A DNA stretch of 5,680 bases from an uncultured Oscillospiraceae bacterium. Lineage in GTDB: Bacteria; Bacillota; Clostridia; Oscillospirales; Acutalibacteraceae. The stretch's first letter is position 1, and each line of letters begins with the position of its first letter. The stretch covers positions 1 to 5,680 of the forward strand of contig USQH01000094.1 of assembly GCA_900556765.1 (NCBI GenBank). Direction: 5' to 3'. Made by a program: the position numbers and the translations under genes. Below, one piece after another: positions 1 through 5,658 of this stretch. Under the pieces are notes generated by a model that saw only the letters and a list, made by a program, of their open reading frames with translations, was not told the origin of the DNA and searched no databases.

Positions 1-79
1 CTTCGCTGGACGTATTGCTCGGTCCTTCGCTGGACGTATTGCTCGGTCCTTCGCTGGACGTATTGCTCGGTCCTTCGCT
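1..79 (-). repeat. 24-bp tandem repeats encoding EGPSNTSS
   Basis: Three exact copies of a 24-bp unit occupy 1-24, 25-48 and 49-72, and a fourth copy matches for 7 bases (73-79) before diverging. Because 24 is a multiple of three, copy-number change keeps the reading frame. On the minus strand each unit encodes EGPSNTSS, a flexible hydrophilic linker rich in Ser, Thr and Asn. The array continues beyond the left edge, so its length is unknown. Identity at the nucleotide level, including synonymous positions, indicates recent expansion or ongoing homogenisation. Confidence 0.95.
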
Positions 80-811
80 CGAAGGAGCAGTGCCGAGAGT
101 CAGCGAATACTTGGTAGTGTAATCATAATCGCTGAAATCAAGTGAATACTGGCTAGCTTGAGAAGCACCTGCTAATTTGTCCGTACAAGCGACAGATGTA
201 CCAGTTGCGCCTTCTTTATCAATTATTTGAACAGACGCAGTTGTGAAGTCATCGCTCTTGCTCTTAAATTTTGCTCTAAAAATTTCACCGTCGTTGGCAT
301 CCAAATCGCTCTTACCTATTGAAAATATAGTTCCTGCATTTGCGCCATCGGTATAAAATATGGTTCTGAGCTGTCTAGTATTATCGTCCTTTTTATCATC
401 GTTAGGCGCAAACTGGAACATACTCGACTTTGCAGAATATGGTGTATCATAGACCGGTGTGCCATTTTCCTTAACATTTGCTATAAGCTTTGAATCATAA
501 TCAAGGAAAACAGTTCCGATTGCAATAGTCTTGTCGTACGAAGATGCTGTTTTATCAAGGTTATCATCTTCATCATAAACCTTATTCATTTCTCCGATGA
601 TTCCATCATAATTTTTGATTCCGATGGAGACCCAGAAAGTGTCGCCTTTATTAGCGACGTTTGTGATTTCATTACCCTCTTCGTCCTCAAAGCGAACGAC
701 CCATTCGATACTCTTATCAGGGTCGGCGAGGGCAAACAGAGCGCAAGTCAGCGATGTGGCGACAACGCACAGCGCGACAAGCAGTGAAACAATACTCTTT
801 ACGTGTTTCAT
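1..811 (-). CDS. Secreted protein with possible cohesin-like domain and Ser/Thr-rich repeat tail (3' end outside window)
   Basis: Reading from the ATG at 811 gives 270 open codons that run off the left edge, so the C-terminus is missing. Residues 1-29 are a typical signal peptide (MKHVK, then a hydrophobic core, ending ALA before D30); no lipobox is visible. Residues about 34-240 are acidic and beta-rich. Three stretches recall the cohesin/carbohydrate-binding fold: KGDTFWVSIGIKNYDGIIG (55-73), GTVFLDYDSKLIANV (99-113) and GEIFRAKFKSKSD (175-187). This is resemblance by eye, not a confirmed domain. From about residue 244 the chain becomes a Ser/Thr/Pro-rich linker of repeated EGPSNTSS units. 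The start is supported by an SD (AAAGGAGAG, 818-826) with its GGAG core 8 nt from the ATG, and by a consensus promoter upstream. The product is expected outside the cell or on its surface; no catalytic motif is visible. The missing part might carry a dockerin, a sorting signal or another domain. Reality of the gene is near certain; the domain call is moderate. Confidence 0.85.
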   Translation of the reverse strand, partial: MKHVKSIVSLLVALCVVATSLTCALFALADPDKSIEWVVRFEDEEGNEITNVANKGDTFWVSIGIKNYDGIIGEMNKVYDEDDNLDKTASSYDKTIAIGTVFLDYDSKLIANVKENGTPVYDTPYSAKSSMFQFAPNDDKKDDNTRQLRTIFYTDGANAGTIFSIGKSDLDANDGEIFRAKFKSKSDDFTTASVQIIDKEGATGTSVACTDKLAGASQASQYSLDFSDYDYTTKYSLTLGTAPSSEGPSNTSSEGPSNTSSEGPSNTSSE

Positions 812-822
812 AGTTTTCTCTC

Positions 823-996
823 CTTTGATATTTCGGGCAAATGAGCATAGTTACCCTTTCGTACATAATGATTATATAAGCAATTTGGTAATATGTCAAC
901 CTTTTTTTGCTGACAATTCCTACAATTATTAATAAAAAAACTATTTTATTTGTACAGAGTATGGTTTGTTTTTGCTCATTTTGCCCAAAATCAAAG
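823..996. repeat. Imperfect inverted repeat (about 24 bp arms) enclosing a promoter
   Basis: The left arm, 823-847, begins CTTTGAT and ends GGGCAAATGAGCA. The right arm, 973-996, read on the minus strand, begins CTTTGAT and ends GGGCAAAATGAGCA. The arms align over their full length with three single-base gaps and no substitutions. They enclose 125 bp (848-972) that include the consensus minus-strand promoter. The left arm would lie in the leader RNA and slightly overlaps the SD; the right arm lies upstream of the -35 box. It could be a pair of regulator sites, the ends of a small non-autonomous element (MITE-like), or chance in AT-rich DNA. No target-site duplication is evident. Confidence 0.55.
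871..899 (-). promoter_or_regulatory. Consensus sigma-A promoter of the secreted protein gene
   Basis: On the minus strand, TTGACA lies at 899-894 and TATAAT at 876-871, with exactly 17 bp between them. Both hexamers match the vegetative consensus perfectly. Transcription would start near 864, leaving an untranslated leader of roughly 50 nt before the ATG at 811. The promoter is separate from the rubrerythrin gene upstream, so the two minus-strand genes need not be co-transcribed. Confidence 0.85.
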
Positions 997-1023
997 CAGT
1001 ACATTGTAAATAAGTTCCAGAAC

Positions 1024-1037
1024 CATCTATATAGATG
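1024..1037. repeat. 14-bp perfect palindrome just downstream of the rubrerythrin gene
   Basis: CATCTATATAGATG is a perfect palindrome, located 8 bp past the rubrerythrin stop codon. A smaller symmetric element, GTTCCAGAAC (1014-1023), abuts it. Neither is followed by a T-run on the minus strand, so this is not a convincing intrinsic terminator. It could be a protein-binding site or chance. Confidence 0.4.
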
Positions 1038-1044
1038 ACTGTGA

Positions 1045-1581
1045 TTAATAATTCTCCGCTTTTATCTTGAAATATGCCTGCGGCTTTGAGCAAACCGGGC
1101 ATTGCTGCGGCGCCGCCTTACCTATATATACATGGCCGCAGTTTGAGCATATCCAAACTGCATCGCCGTCGCGCGAAAACACCGTATTTCCGTTCATATT
1201 GTCTATCAGCTTGCGAAAGCGTTCCTCGTGCATTTTTTCAATATCGGCTACCGCTTCAAACAGGAACGCTATGCGGTCAAAACCCTCCTCGCGCGCGACC
1301 GAAGCGAATTCGGCATACATTTGCGTCCATTCAAAATGCTCGCCGCCCGCCGCATCCTCAAGTGCGTCCTTGGTCTCGGGCAGACCGTTTCTCAGAAATT
1401 CGATCCACAGCTTTGCATGAGCTGTCTCCTGCTTTGCAGTTTCATCAAAAATTTCTGCTATCTGCTGATATCCATCCTGCCGTGCTTTTTCAGCGTAGTA
1501 AACATACTTTGTGCGCGCCTGCGATTCTCCGGCATACGCCGCCATCAAATTCGCTTCTGTGCGTGAACCTTTAAGTTCCGT
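1045..1581 (-). CDS. rbr: Rubrerythrin, with apparent ACG at the expected start codon
   Basis: Rubrerythrins are cytoplasmic non-haem diiron proteins that reduce hydrogen peroxide in anaerobes, taking electrons through a C-terminal rubredoxin-like iron site. With residue 1 at 1581 the protein has 178 residues, a usual length. The ferritin-like domain (about 1-130) carries E19 in AGESQAR, the first ExxH (E52-H55), E84 in GEHFEW, and the second ExxH (E115-H118). Q87 lies where an acidic residue is common in relatives. The rubredoxin-like domain has C145-xx-C148 and C161-xx-C164. The conserved start ELKGSRTEANL is encoded in frame immediately after codon 1579-1581, which is ACG. The SD AAGGAG (1591-1596) is 9 nt from this ACG but only 2 nt from an out-of-frame ATG (1588-1586) that stops after five codons. 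The first canonical in-frame starts are TTG at 1548 and ATG at 1545; both lose the conserved N-terminus and lack a good SD. Product identity is very sure; the start is not. No clear promoter was found upstream. Confidence 0.93.
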   Translation of the reverse strand, partial: TELKGSRTEANLMAAYAGESQARTKYVYYAEKARQDGYQQIAEIFDETAKQETAHAKLWIEFLRNGLPETKDALEDAAGGEHFEWTQMYAEFASVAREEGFDRIAFLFEAVADIEKMHEERFRKLIDNMNGNTVFSRDGDAVWICSNCGHVYIGKAAPQQCPVCSKPQAYFKIKAENY

Positions 1582-1590
1582 AAAGCATCA

Positions 1591-1596
1591 CTCCTT
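1591..1596 (-). promoter_or_regulatory. Shine-Dalgarno site of the rubrerythrin gene
   Basis: AAGGAG, followed by TGAT, extends the match to the 16S anti-SD. It lies 9 nt before the ACG codon at 1581-1579, a normal distance for a start there. It is too close (2 nt) to the ATG at 1588-1586 and too far (42 nt) from the TTG at 1548. It is the main evidence that translation was built to begin at 1581. Confidence 0.7.
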
Positions 1597-1661
1597 TTTT
1601 GTTATAATGCCTTATTTTACAAGTTTTATTCACATTATTATGTCACCAAGAGCGTTTTTAC

Positions 1662-1690
1662 TTGACAATTCTGCAATTTGACAATACAAT
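1662..1690 (+). promoter_or_regulatory. Sigma-A-type promoter of the acyltransferase gene
   Basis: TTGACA (1662-1667) and TACAAT (1685-1690) are separated by 17 bp, a near-consensus promoter. Transcription would begin near 1697, at the SD itself (AAGGGG, 1697-1702), giving a leader of only about 15 nt. The octamer TTGACAAT recurs 16 bp downstream (1678-1685), between the two promoter elements, so a regulator could bind there; the second copy has no -10 box at a suitable distance. Confidence 0.7.
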
Positions 1691-1711
1691 TGCCGCAAGG
1701 GGTGTGTTAAT

Positions 1712-2830
1712 ATGAGTAGGTTGCGACAACTGTTTGTATCCGACGGAGTAAACCGCAAAAACGGCATGATTGAGTTCCTGAGATTTGTTTTTTGCGTGGC
1801 GGTTGTATTGCTTCATTCCGGAGTTTTGTTCAGCGAACAGTCAAAACCGTTAAAATACGGAAGTTACGCTGTTGAATTCTTTTTCATCGTATCGGGATAC
1901 CTTATGATAAAAAGTATTAAAAAAGCGGAAAGCGCCGAATTAAAAACATCCCTCGGACGCGAGACCTGTGCTTTTTTGAGGCACAAATTTTGTCCGCTCA
2001 TGCCATATCTTATATTAGTGTTTATTTACGGACTCATTATACATTATATATTTATACGCGATTCGCTCGAATACACCGACACATACGCCTACTTTATCAC
2101 ATCACTCGGCGAACTGCTCGGGCTGCGAATGACAGGGTTGAAAGTGCAGGTGCTCAACGGTAACATATGGTACATATCGGCGATGCTTATCGCAATGCTG
2201 CCTCTCTACCCTCTTGCAAGAAAGCTCGGCGACCGTTTCACCCACATCATCGCACCTTTTACGGCTGTAATGCTGATCGGCTGGATCAGCCGATGCGACG
2301 CAAAGTTGGAAACTCCCGGTGCGTGGACTTCGCTCGGTCACATCGGAACAGTGCGCGCATTTGCCGCGTTGTGTCTCGGATGTGCCGTATTCGCCGTTGT
2401 TGAGGCTGTCAAAGAGCGGCCGTATAAACGGTGGTTTCGCGCGACAATGACGGTCGTTGAATGGGTCGGATATGCGGTAGTAATAGCGACCATGCAAATT
2501 GCCGGCAAAAAATCGGTACAAATGATGATGATTTATTTAACGGCGGCGTTAGTTGCTCTGACCTTCAGCGGAATCACATATTCACAGAGGTTTATGAGCG
2601 GAAAGCTCGTTTATGCATTGGGCAAATTCAGTCTGCCGCTGTATATTTTCCACTACATAATGCGCTACACACTGCAATATCTGAAGCTTGATCTGCCGAC
2701 CGAACAGCAGTTTGCGATATACATCGGCGGCGCTTTGGCCGTTTCTGCATTATCGGAAGCGATGATACGATTTTTGCGCGTATTCTATACTAAGCATCCG
2801 CTGAGAGTTACCGATATCAGCGCTCAGTGA
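1712..2830 (+). CDS. Membrane acyltransferase, acyltransferase 3 family
   Basis: A 372-residue polytopic membrane protein of the acyltransferase 3 family, whose members typically transfer acetyl or other acyl groups from the cytoplasm to cell-surface sugars, peptidoglycan or lipids. The N-terminal signature is clear: GMIEFLRFVFCVAVVLLHSG (18-37) contains R24 and H35, the family's conserved Arg and His. FFFIVSGYLM (56-65) is the next typical helix motif, and NGNIWYISAML (149-159) is also characteristic. About ten hydrophobic segments are visible, including 19-39, 53-66, 94-115, 152-168, 178-192, 213-232, 246-263, 270-288, 304-320 and 335-352. The ATG is preceded by AAGGGG (1697-1702). The gene has its own promoter and a strong terminator, so it appears to be transcribed alone; its neighbours do not reveal the acceptor. 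Acyl donor and substrate cannot be read from the sequence. The opposite-strand rubrerythrin gene is unrelated in function. Confidence 0.9.
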   Translation: MSRLRQLFVSDGVNRKNGMIEFLRFVFCVAVVLLHSGVLFSEQSKPLKYGSYAVEFFFIVSGYLMIKSIKKAESAELKTSLGRETCAFLRHKFCPLMPYLILVFIYGLIIHYIFIRDSLEYTDTYAYFITSLGELLGLRMTGLKVQVLNGNIWYISAMLIAMLPLYPLARKLGDRFTHIIAPFTAVMLIGWISRCDAKLETPGAWTSLGHIGTVRAFAALCLGCAVFAVVEAVKERPYKRWFRATMTVVEWVGYAVVIATMQIAGKKSVQMMMIYLTAALVALTFSGITYSQRFMSGKLVYALGKFSLPLYIFHYIMRYTLQYLKLDLPTEQQFAIYIGGALAVSALSEAMIRFLRVFYTKHPLRVTDISAQ

Positions 2831-2842
2831 TATTCGGCAGCC

Positions 2843-2894
2843 AAACAAAATCGTAGACGACAAAATAACAAGCTGTCGTCTCCGATTTTGTTTT
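2843..2894 (+). terminator. Rho-independent terminator after the acyltransferase gene
   Basis: Bases 2843-2861 pair with 2875-2893 to form a 19-bp stem with a single T/C mismatch (2854/2882) and a 13-nt loop (2862-2874). The inner part, AGACGAC/GTCGTCT, is GC-richer, and the outer part supplies a T-rich descending arm (ATTTTGTTTT). The A-rich ascending arm means it could also work on the minus strand, but no minus-strand gene lies to its right in this window. It separates the acyltransferase gene from the operon that follows. Confidence 0.85.
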
Positions 2895-2944
2895 ATCATA
2901 ACCTAATATAATTTTTCTTTTATGTTTATTTTTCGACACAATTC

Positions 2945-2953
2945 TGATATAAT
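2945..2953 (+). promoter_or_regulatory. Extended -10 promoter of the three-gene operon
   Basis: TGATATAAT is an extended -10 element with a perfect TATAAT hexamer (2948-2953). No good -35 box lies at 17 bp (TTTATT is there), which is usual for extended -10 promoters. Transcription would start near 2960, about 23 nt before the ATG at 2983, and this argues against using the ATG at 2968. Confidence 0.65.
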
Positions 2954-2969
2954 TACAGTATAAAATAAT

Positions 2970-2975
2970 GAGGAG
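2970..2975 (+). promoter_or_regulatory. Shine-Dalgarno site deciding the amidohydrolase start
   Basis: GAGGAG ends 7 nt before the ATG at 2983. It overlaps the third base of the upstream in-frame ATG at 2968, which has only AT-rich sequence before it and so is unlikely to be the start. Confidence 0.8.
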
Positions 2976-2982
2976 TCGGATT

Positions 2983-4128
2983 ATGCGGATTTCAAGAGAT
3001 ATTCAATCAATGTCAGACGATTTCATTCAAGCTCGGCGCTACCTGCACACTATCCCCGAAACGGGCTTTGACCTGCCGGAAACGCAGAAATACATAATGG
3101 AGAAGCTTGCGGAATGTAATCCCGATAAAATGCGAAAGATAGCTTCATCCGGGGTAAAGGCGGTCTTTTTGACCGAAGGTGCGAGCGAGACCATCGCATT
3201 CCGCGCCGACATGGACGCCATTAACAACTGCGAAATTTCGGATGTGCCATACCGCTCGCAGCACGACGGCAAAATGCACGGCTGCGGTCACGACGGTCAC
3301 ATGACGGTGCTGCTGATGCTTGCACGTCTGATAGCCGCTAACCGCAGCGCCCTGAAATACAATGTGGTGCTGCTGTTTCAGCCGGGCGAAGAAGGTTACG
3401 CCGGCGCCAGACGAATGATCGAAGAGGGCGCACTGCAATCGCCAGCCGTTGACCGCATTTACGGTCTGCATTTGTGGCCCACCGTTCCGAAGGGAAAAAT
3501 AGGCATTCGCTGGGGCTATTTAATGGCACAGACCAGCGACTTTGACATCGTCGTACGCGGCAAAAGCGCCCACGCTTCCACTCCTCAAATGGGCATCGAC
3601 GCCATAGTCGTTGCCGCCGAATTGATAAATATGCTTCAAGCGGTCATTACGCGAAATGTCGATCCGCATCAGGATGCACTGCTCACTCTCGGCACGATAA
3701 ACGGCGGTACGGCGCACAACGTCATCGCCGACAGCGTAAAAATAAGCGGAACCATGCGCGTATTCAACAGTACGCTTTTCGATTCGATGAGCCGACGTAT
3801 ACACGCCGTAGCCGACGGACTGAGCACAGCTACCGGAGCGCAGTTTGAGATAAATGAGCACGTTCACTACCCCTGCGTGTCAAACCCGCGCGATATGGTC
3901 GAGAGATTTTACGGCGTGCTGGATTCGATGGACGACGCGGTGCTGGTCGAGCCGGTCATGGCAGCGGAGGACTTTGCCGAGTATCAGACCAAAATTCCCG
4001 GAATGTTCTTTTTTCTCGGAATAAACGGCGGAAAGGGCGGAGTGCCGTTGCACAGCAATGATTTTGATTTCGATGAAGACGCACTGATGTACGGAACGGA
4101 AATATTCAGACGAATTTTAAACATTTAA
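2983..4128 (+). CDS. M20 family (M20D-type) metal-dependent amidohydrolase
   Basis: A 381-residue cytoplasmic enzyme of the M20D amidohydrolase group, which hydrolyses amide bonds of N-acyl amino acids or similar compounds (relatives include hippurate hydrolase, IAA-amino acid hydrolase and N-acetyldiaminopimelate deacetylase). The expected metal ligands are all present: C101 and H103 in HGCGHDGH (99-106), E137 next to E136 in FQPGEEG (132-138), H163 in GLHLWP, and H357 in PLHSNDFD. RRYLHTIPETGFD (18-30) is the family's N-terminal signature. The lid/dimerisation domain spans about 180-290, with GKSAHASTPQMGIDAI (193-208) and SGTMRVF (255-261), and MAAEDFAEY (327-335) precedes the last ligand. 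Length is normal and nothing is broken. The start at 2983 is chosen because of the SD at 2970-2975; the ATG at 2968 in the same frame would add five residues. It is the first gene of an apparent operon. Exact substrate cannot be told within the group. Confidence 0.94.
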   Translation: MRISRDIQSMSDDFIQARRYLHTIPETGFDLPETQKYIMEKLAECNPDKMRKIASSGVKAVFLTEGASETIAFRADMDAINNCEISDVPYRSQHDGKMHGCGHDGHMTVLLMLARLIAANRSALKYNVVLLFQPGEEGYAGARRMIEEGALQSPAVDRIYGLHLWPTVPKGKIGIRWGYLMAQTSDFDIVVRGKSAHASTPQMGIDAIVVAAELINMLQAVITRNVDPHQDALLTLGTINGGTAHNVIADSVKISGTMRVFNSTLFDSMSRRIHAVADGLSTATGAQFEINEHVHYPCVSNPRDMVERFYGVLDSMDDAVLVEPVMAAEDFAEYQTKIPGMFFFLGINGGKGGVPLHSNDFDFDEDALMYGTEIFRRILNI

Positions 4129-4143
4129 CGGTAATATTTTTAT

Positions 4144-4149
4144 GAGGTG
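4144..4149 (+). promoter_or_regulatory. Shine-Dalgarno site implying a TTG start
   Basis: GAGGTG, continuing into ATC, matches the anti-SD over nine bases. Six nucleotides later is TTG at 4156. The in-frame GTG at 4147 is part of the SD itself and has no ribosome site of its own. Confidence 0.7.
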
Positions 4150-4155
4150 ATCAAT

Positions 4156-4833
4156 TTGGATAAGAAAATGCCGACGCAAATTGACGGAACGCTGCGCAAA
4201 TTCGCGCTGCGTGTACCCGAGCCGATATACGACTGCTCCGGAATACTCGTTTTCGGCAAGAGGATAAAGTCGCTGGTCTTTTCCACCGATCTTTGCATTA
4301 TAAAGAATGTAAACGCCGACGCGGTCATAGCCGTATACCCGTTCACGCCGCAGCCGGTCATCACGCAGGCGCTCATGCTTGCCGCCGATATACCGGTTTT
4401 TGCAGGAGTGGGCGGCGGTCTGACTCAGGGACAGCGGGTTATTAACCTCGCCATGTTCGCTGAAATGCAGGGTGCGACGGGCGTCGTCGTAAACGCTCCG
4501 ACCGCAAACGAGGTGCTGCGCCACGTTACCGAAATAATCGACATACCGACGGTAGTGACCGTCGCACGCGAGGATACCGACTTTGCGGCAAGAATCGAGT
4601 CAGGCGCGTCGATCTTCAATGTCTCCGCAGCTGCCGATACGCCGCGTATCGTACGCCGCATACGCGAGCAGTTTCCTGATTTTCCGATAATTGCGACCGG
4701 CGGACCTACCGACGATTCAATAAAGCGTACCATTGAAGCCGGTGCAAACGCCATCACATGGACACCGCCGTCAAACGGAGAGATATTCAAGGACATTATG
4801 AGTGCGTACCGCGAAAATAAACCTCATCCTTAA
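4156..4833 (+). CDS. Small (beta/alpha)-barrel protein of unknown function
   Basis: I do not recognise a named family for this 225-residue soluble protein. Its pattern of short hydrophobic strands, each followed by a helix, suggests a phosphate-binding TIM-barrel of the ribulose-phosphate-binding kind. Likely strands are AVIAVY (56-61), IPVFAG (79-84), GVVVNAP (109-115), PTVVTVA (131-137), SIFNVSA (152-158), PIIATGG (177-183) and AITWTPP (199-205). The turn GGP (182-184) and the following segment to residue 206 resemble the C-terminal phosphate-binding loops of KDPG aldolase-like enzymes. However, no lysine is seen in the sixth strand where a Schiff-base aldolase would have one. AGVGGGLTQGQR (83-94) is a striking glycine-rich turn. 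The start is TTG at 4156, chosen from the SD at 4144-4149; ATG at 4168 is an alternative. It begins 27 bp after the amidohydrolase gene with no terminator between, so co-transcription is likely. It may process a product of that enzyme, but this is inference from position only. Confidence 0.85.
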   Translation: MDKKMPTQIDGTLRKFALRVPEPIYDCSGILVFGKRIKSLVFSTDLCIIKNVNADAVIAVYPFTPQPVITQALMLAADIPVFAGVGGGLTQGQRVINLAMFAEMQGATGVVVNAPTANEVLRHVTEIIDIPTVVTVAREDTDFAARIESGASIFNVSAAADTPRIVRRIREQFPDFPIIATGGPTDDSIKRTIEAGANAITWTPPSNGEIFKDIMSAYRENKPHP

Positions 4834-4871
4834 AATAACAGTTACGCGCGGCAGATTTTACGGAGGGCGCA

Positions 4872-5558
4872 ATGGGCAAAAGAAAACTCGTGTGGCTGTA
4901 CTTTTTTGAATTTTTATTCTCGGTCGCTGTGATTACGGCTGTAACCGTACTGCTTTCAGGCATGATACTGCTTTTGAATGAAAAGCCGTGGCCGGGAATA
5001 ATTGCGGGCGGTGTGCTGATGGCGGCGGCAATACCGCTTTGCATAAACGGCAAACGCCACAAGGTGTTTTATTACGCGACCTGCATATTAAACGCCTTCG
5101 CAAGCGGACTTTTCACAGCGTCATATTTTACATTTGTAAATAAAACGCCTGATTTTGTTGATATGCTTCCACCCGTGGCAATTGTCACCGTGCTCATGTT
5201 GCTGCGCTGTGTAGCCTTGCTGTTTGACAAAGCAGGCATCGTCATCAACTTTGTACTGCTGGCGCTGAATTTTGCCGGCGGTATTGCGGCGATAGTGCTG
5301 TGGATAATTCACGGCGGTATTTTCTTTCCTATGCTTTTGTTTCTGCTGATACCGGAGTTTGTCCAGGGTGCGGCTCTGCTCATTTCAGTCGACGAATCGG
5401 AACCCATATCCGACGTGAAAATTGTCTCCGTGGCATCCTTTAGTTATGCGTTCGTCATCGGTCTGATAGCCGTATTCATACTGAGCGAAGGCGAAATTTT
5501 GGATGGTTTTGACGCTTTTATAGATACACCATCAAAAAAAGTTAAAAAAGGAAAATAA
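4872..5558 (+). CDS. Polytopic membrane protein of unknown function
   Basis: A 228-residue hydrophobic protein that I do not recognise. About seven hydrophobic segments are visible: 11-35, 41-58, 66-88, 99-117, 122-146, 149-172 and 184-204. The N-terminus MGKRK is basic and thus probably cytoplasmic, and the C-terminal tail after 205 is first acidic, then strongly basic (SKKVKKGK). Polar residues inside the membrane are few, and no transporter, protease or enzyme signature is evident. The ATG has a good SD (GGAGGG, 4862-4867) five nucleotides upstream. It follows the barrel gene by 38 bp with no terminator or promoter visible between, so it is probably the third gene of the operon. A role in transport or sensing of the compound handled by the first two gene products is possible but unsupported by motif. 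Confidence 0.82.
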   Translation: MGKRKLVWLYFFEFLFSVAVITAVTVLLSGMILLLNEKPWPGIIAGGVLMAAAIPLCINGKRHKVFYYATCILNAFASGLFTASYFTFVNKTPDFVDMLPPVAIVTVLMLLRCVALLFDKAGIVINFVLLALNFAGGIAAIVLWIIHGGIFFPMLLFLLIPEFVQGAALLISVDESEPISDVKIVSVASFSYAFVIGLIAVFILSEGEILDGFDAFIDTPSKKVKKGK

Positions 5559-5612
5559 TAATTCGGTAAAAATTAAGGCAATGAATGTGATAATACAAAT
5601 TTTCCGGTCAAA

Positions 5613-5658
5613 AGATTAAGGATATGCCGCTGACTAAAAGATCGCATATCCTTAATCT
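5613..5658. terminator. Perfect 15-bp inverted repeat in the right-edge spacer, candidate terminator
   Basis: AGATTAAGGATATGC (5613-5627) is repeated exactly in inverse orientation at 5644-5658, with a 16-nt loop. On the plus strand the stem is followed by ATTATATT, not a real T-run. On the minus strand it is followed by a short T-run (TCTTTTG), so it fits better as the terminator of a minus-strand gene beyond the right edge, perhaps working in both directions to end the operon as well. The rest of 5559-5680 shows no gene. Confidence 0.6.

Noticed and set aside
1..79. Short direct repeats as a CRISPR array
   Set aside because: The 24-bp units are contiguous with no spacers and lie in frame within a coding region.
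615..932. Plus-strand open frame of 105 codons
   Set aside because: It is antisense to the secreted protein gene, has no SD, and reads as low-complexity shadow sequence.
717..1004. Minus-strand open frame of 95 codons
   Set aside because: It spans the promoter and leader of the secreted protein gene and ends inside that gene in another frame; it has no protein-like character.
1024..1037. Palindrome as terminator of the rubrerythrin gene
   Set aside because: It has no loop of suitable size, is AT-rich and lacks a following T-run on the minus strand.
1074..1574. Plus-strand open frame of 166 codons opposite rubrerythrin
   Set aside because: The minus strand encodes a clear rubrerythrin; the plus frame is an antisense shadow with Arg/Pro/Ser-rich random composition.
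1602..1616. PerR-like operator (TTATAAT half-site) upstream of rubrerythrin
   Set aside because: Only one half-site matches; the second half is not recognisable, so peroxide-responsive control cannot be claimed.
4117..4524. Minus-strand open frames opposite the barrel gene
   Set aside because: They are antisense to a well-supported operon gene and lack ribosome sites and family features.
5564..5610. Hairpin between CGGTAAAAATT and AAATTTTCCGG after the membrane protein gene
   Set aside because: The pairing is AT-rich, needs a bulge, has a long loop and no T-run, so it is not a convincing terminator.
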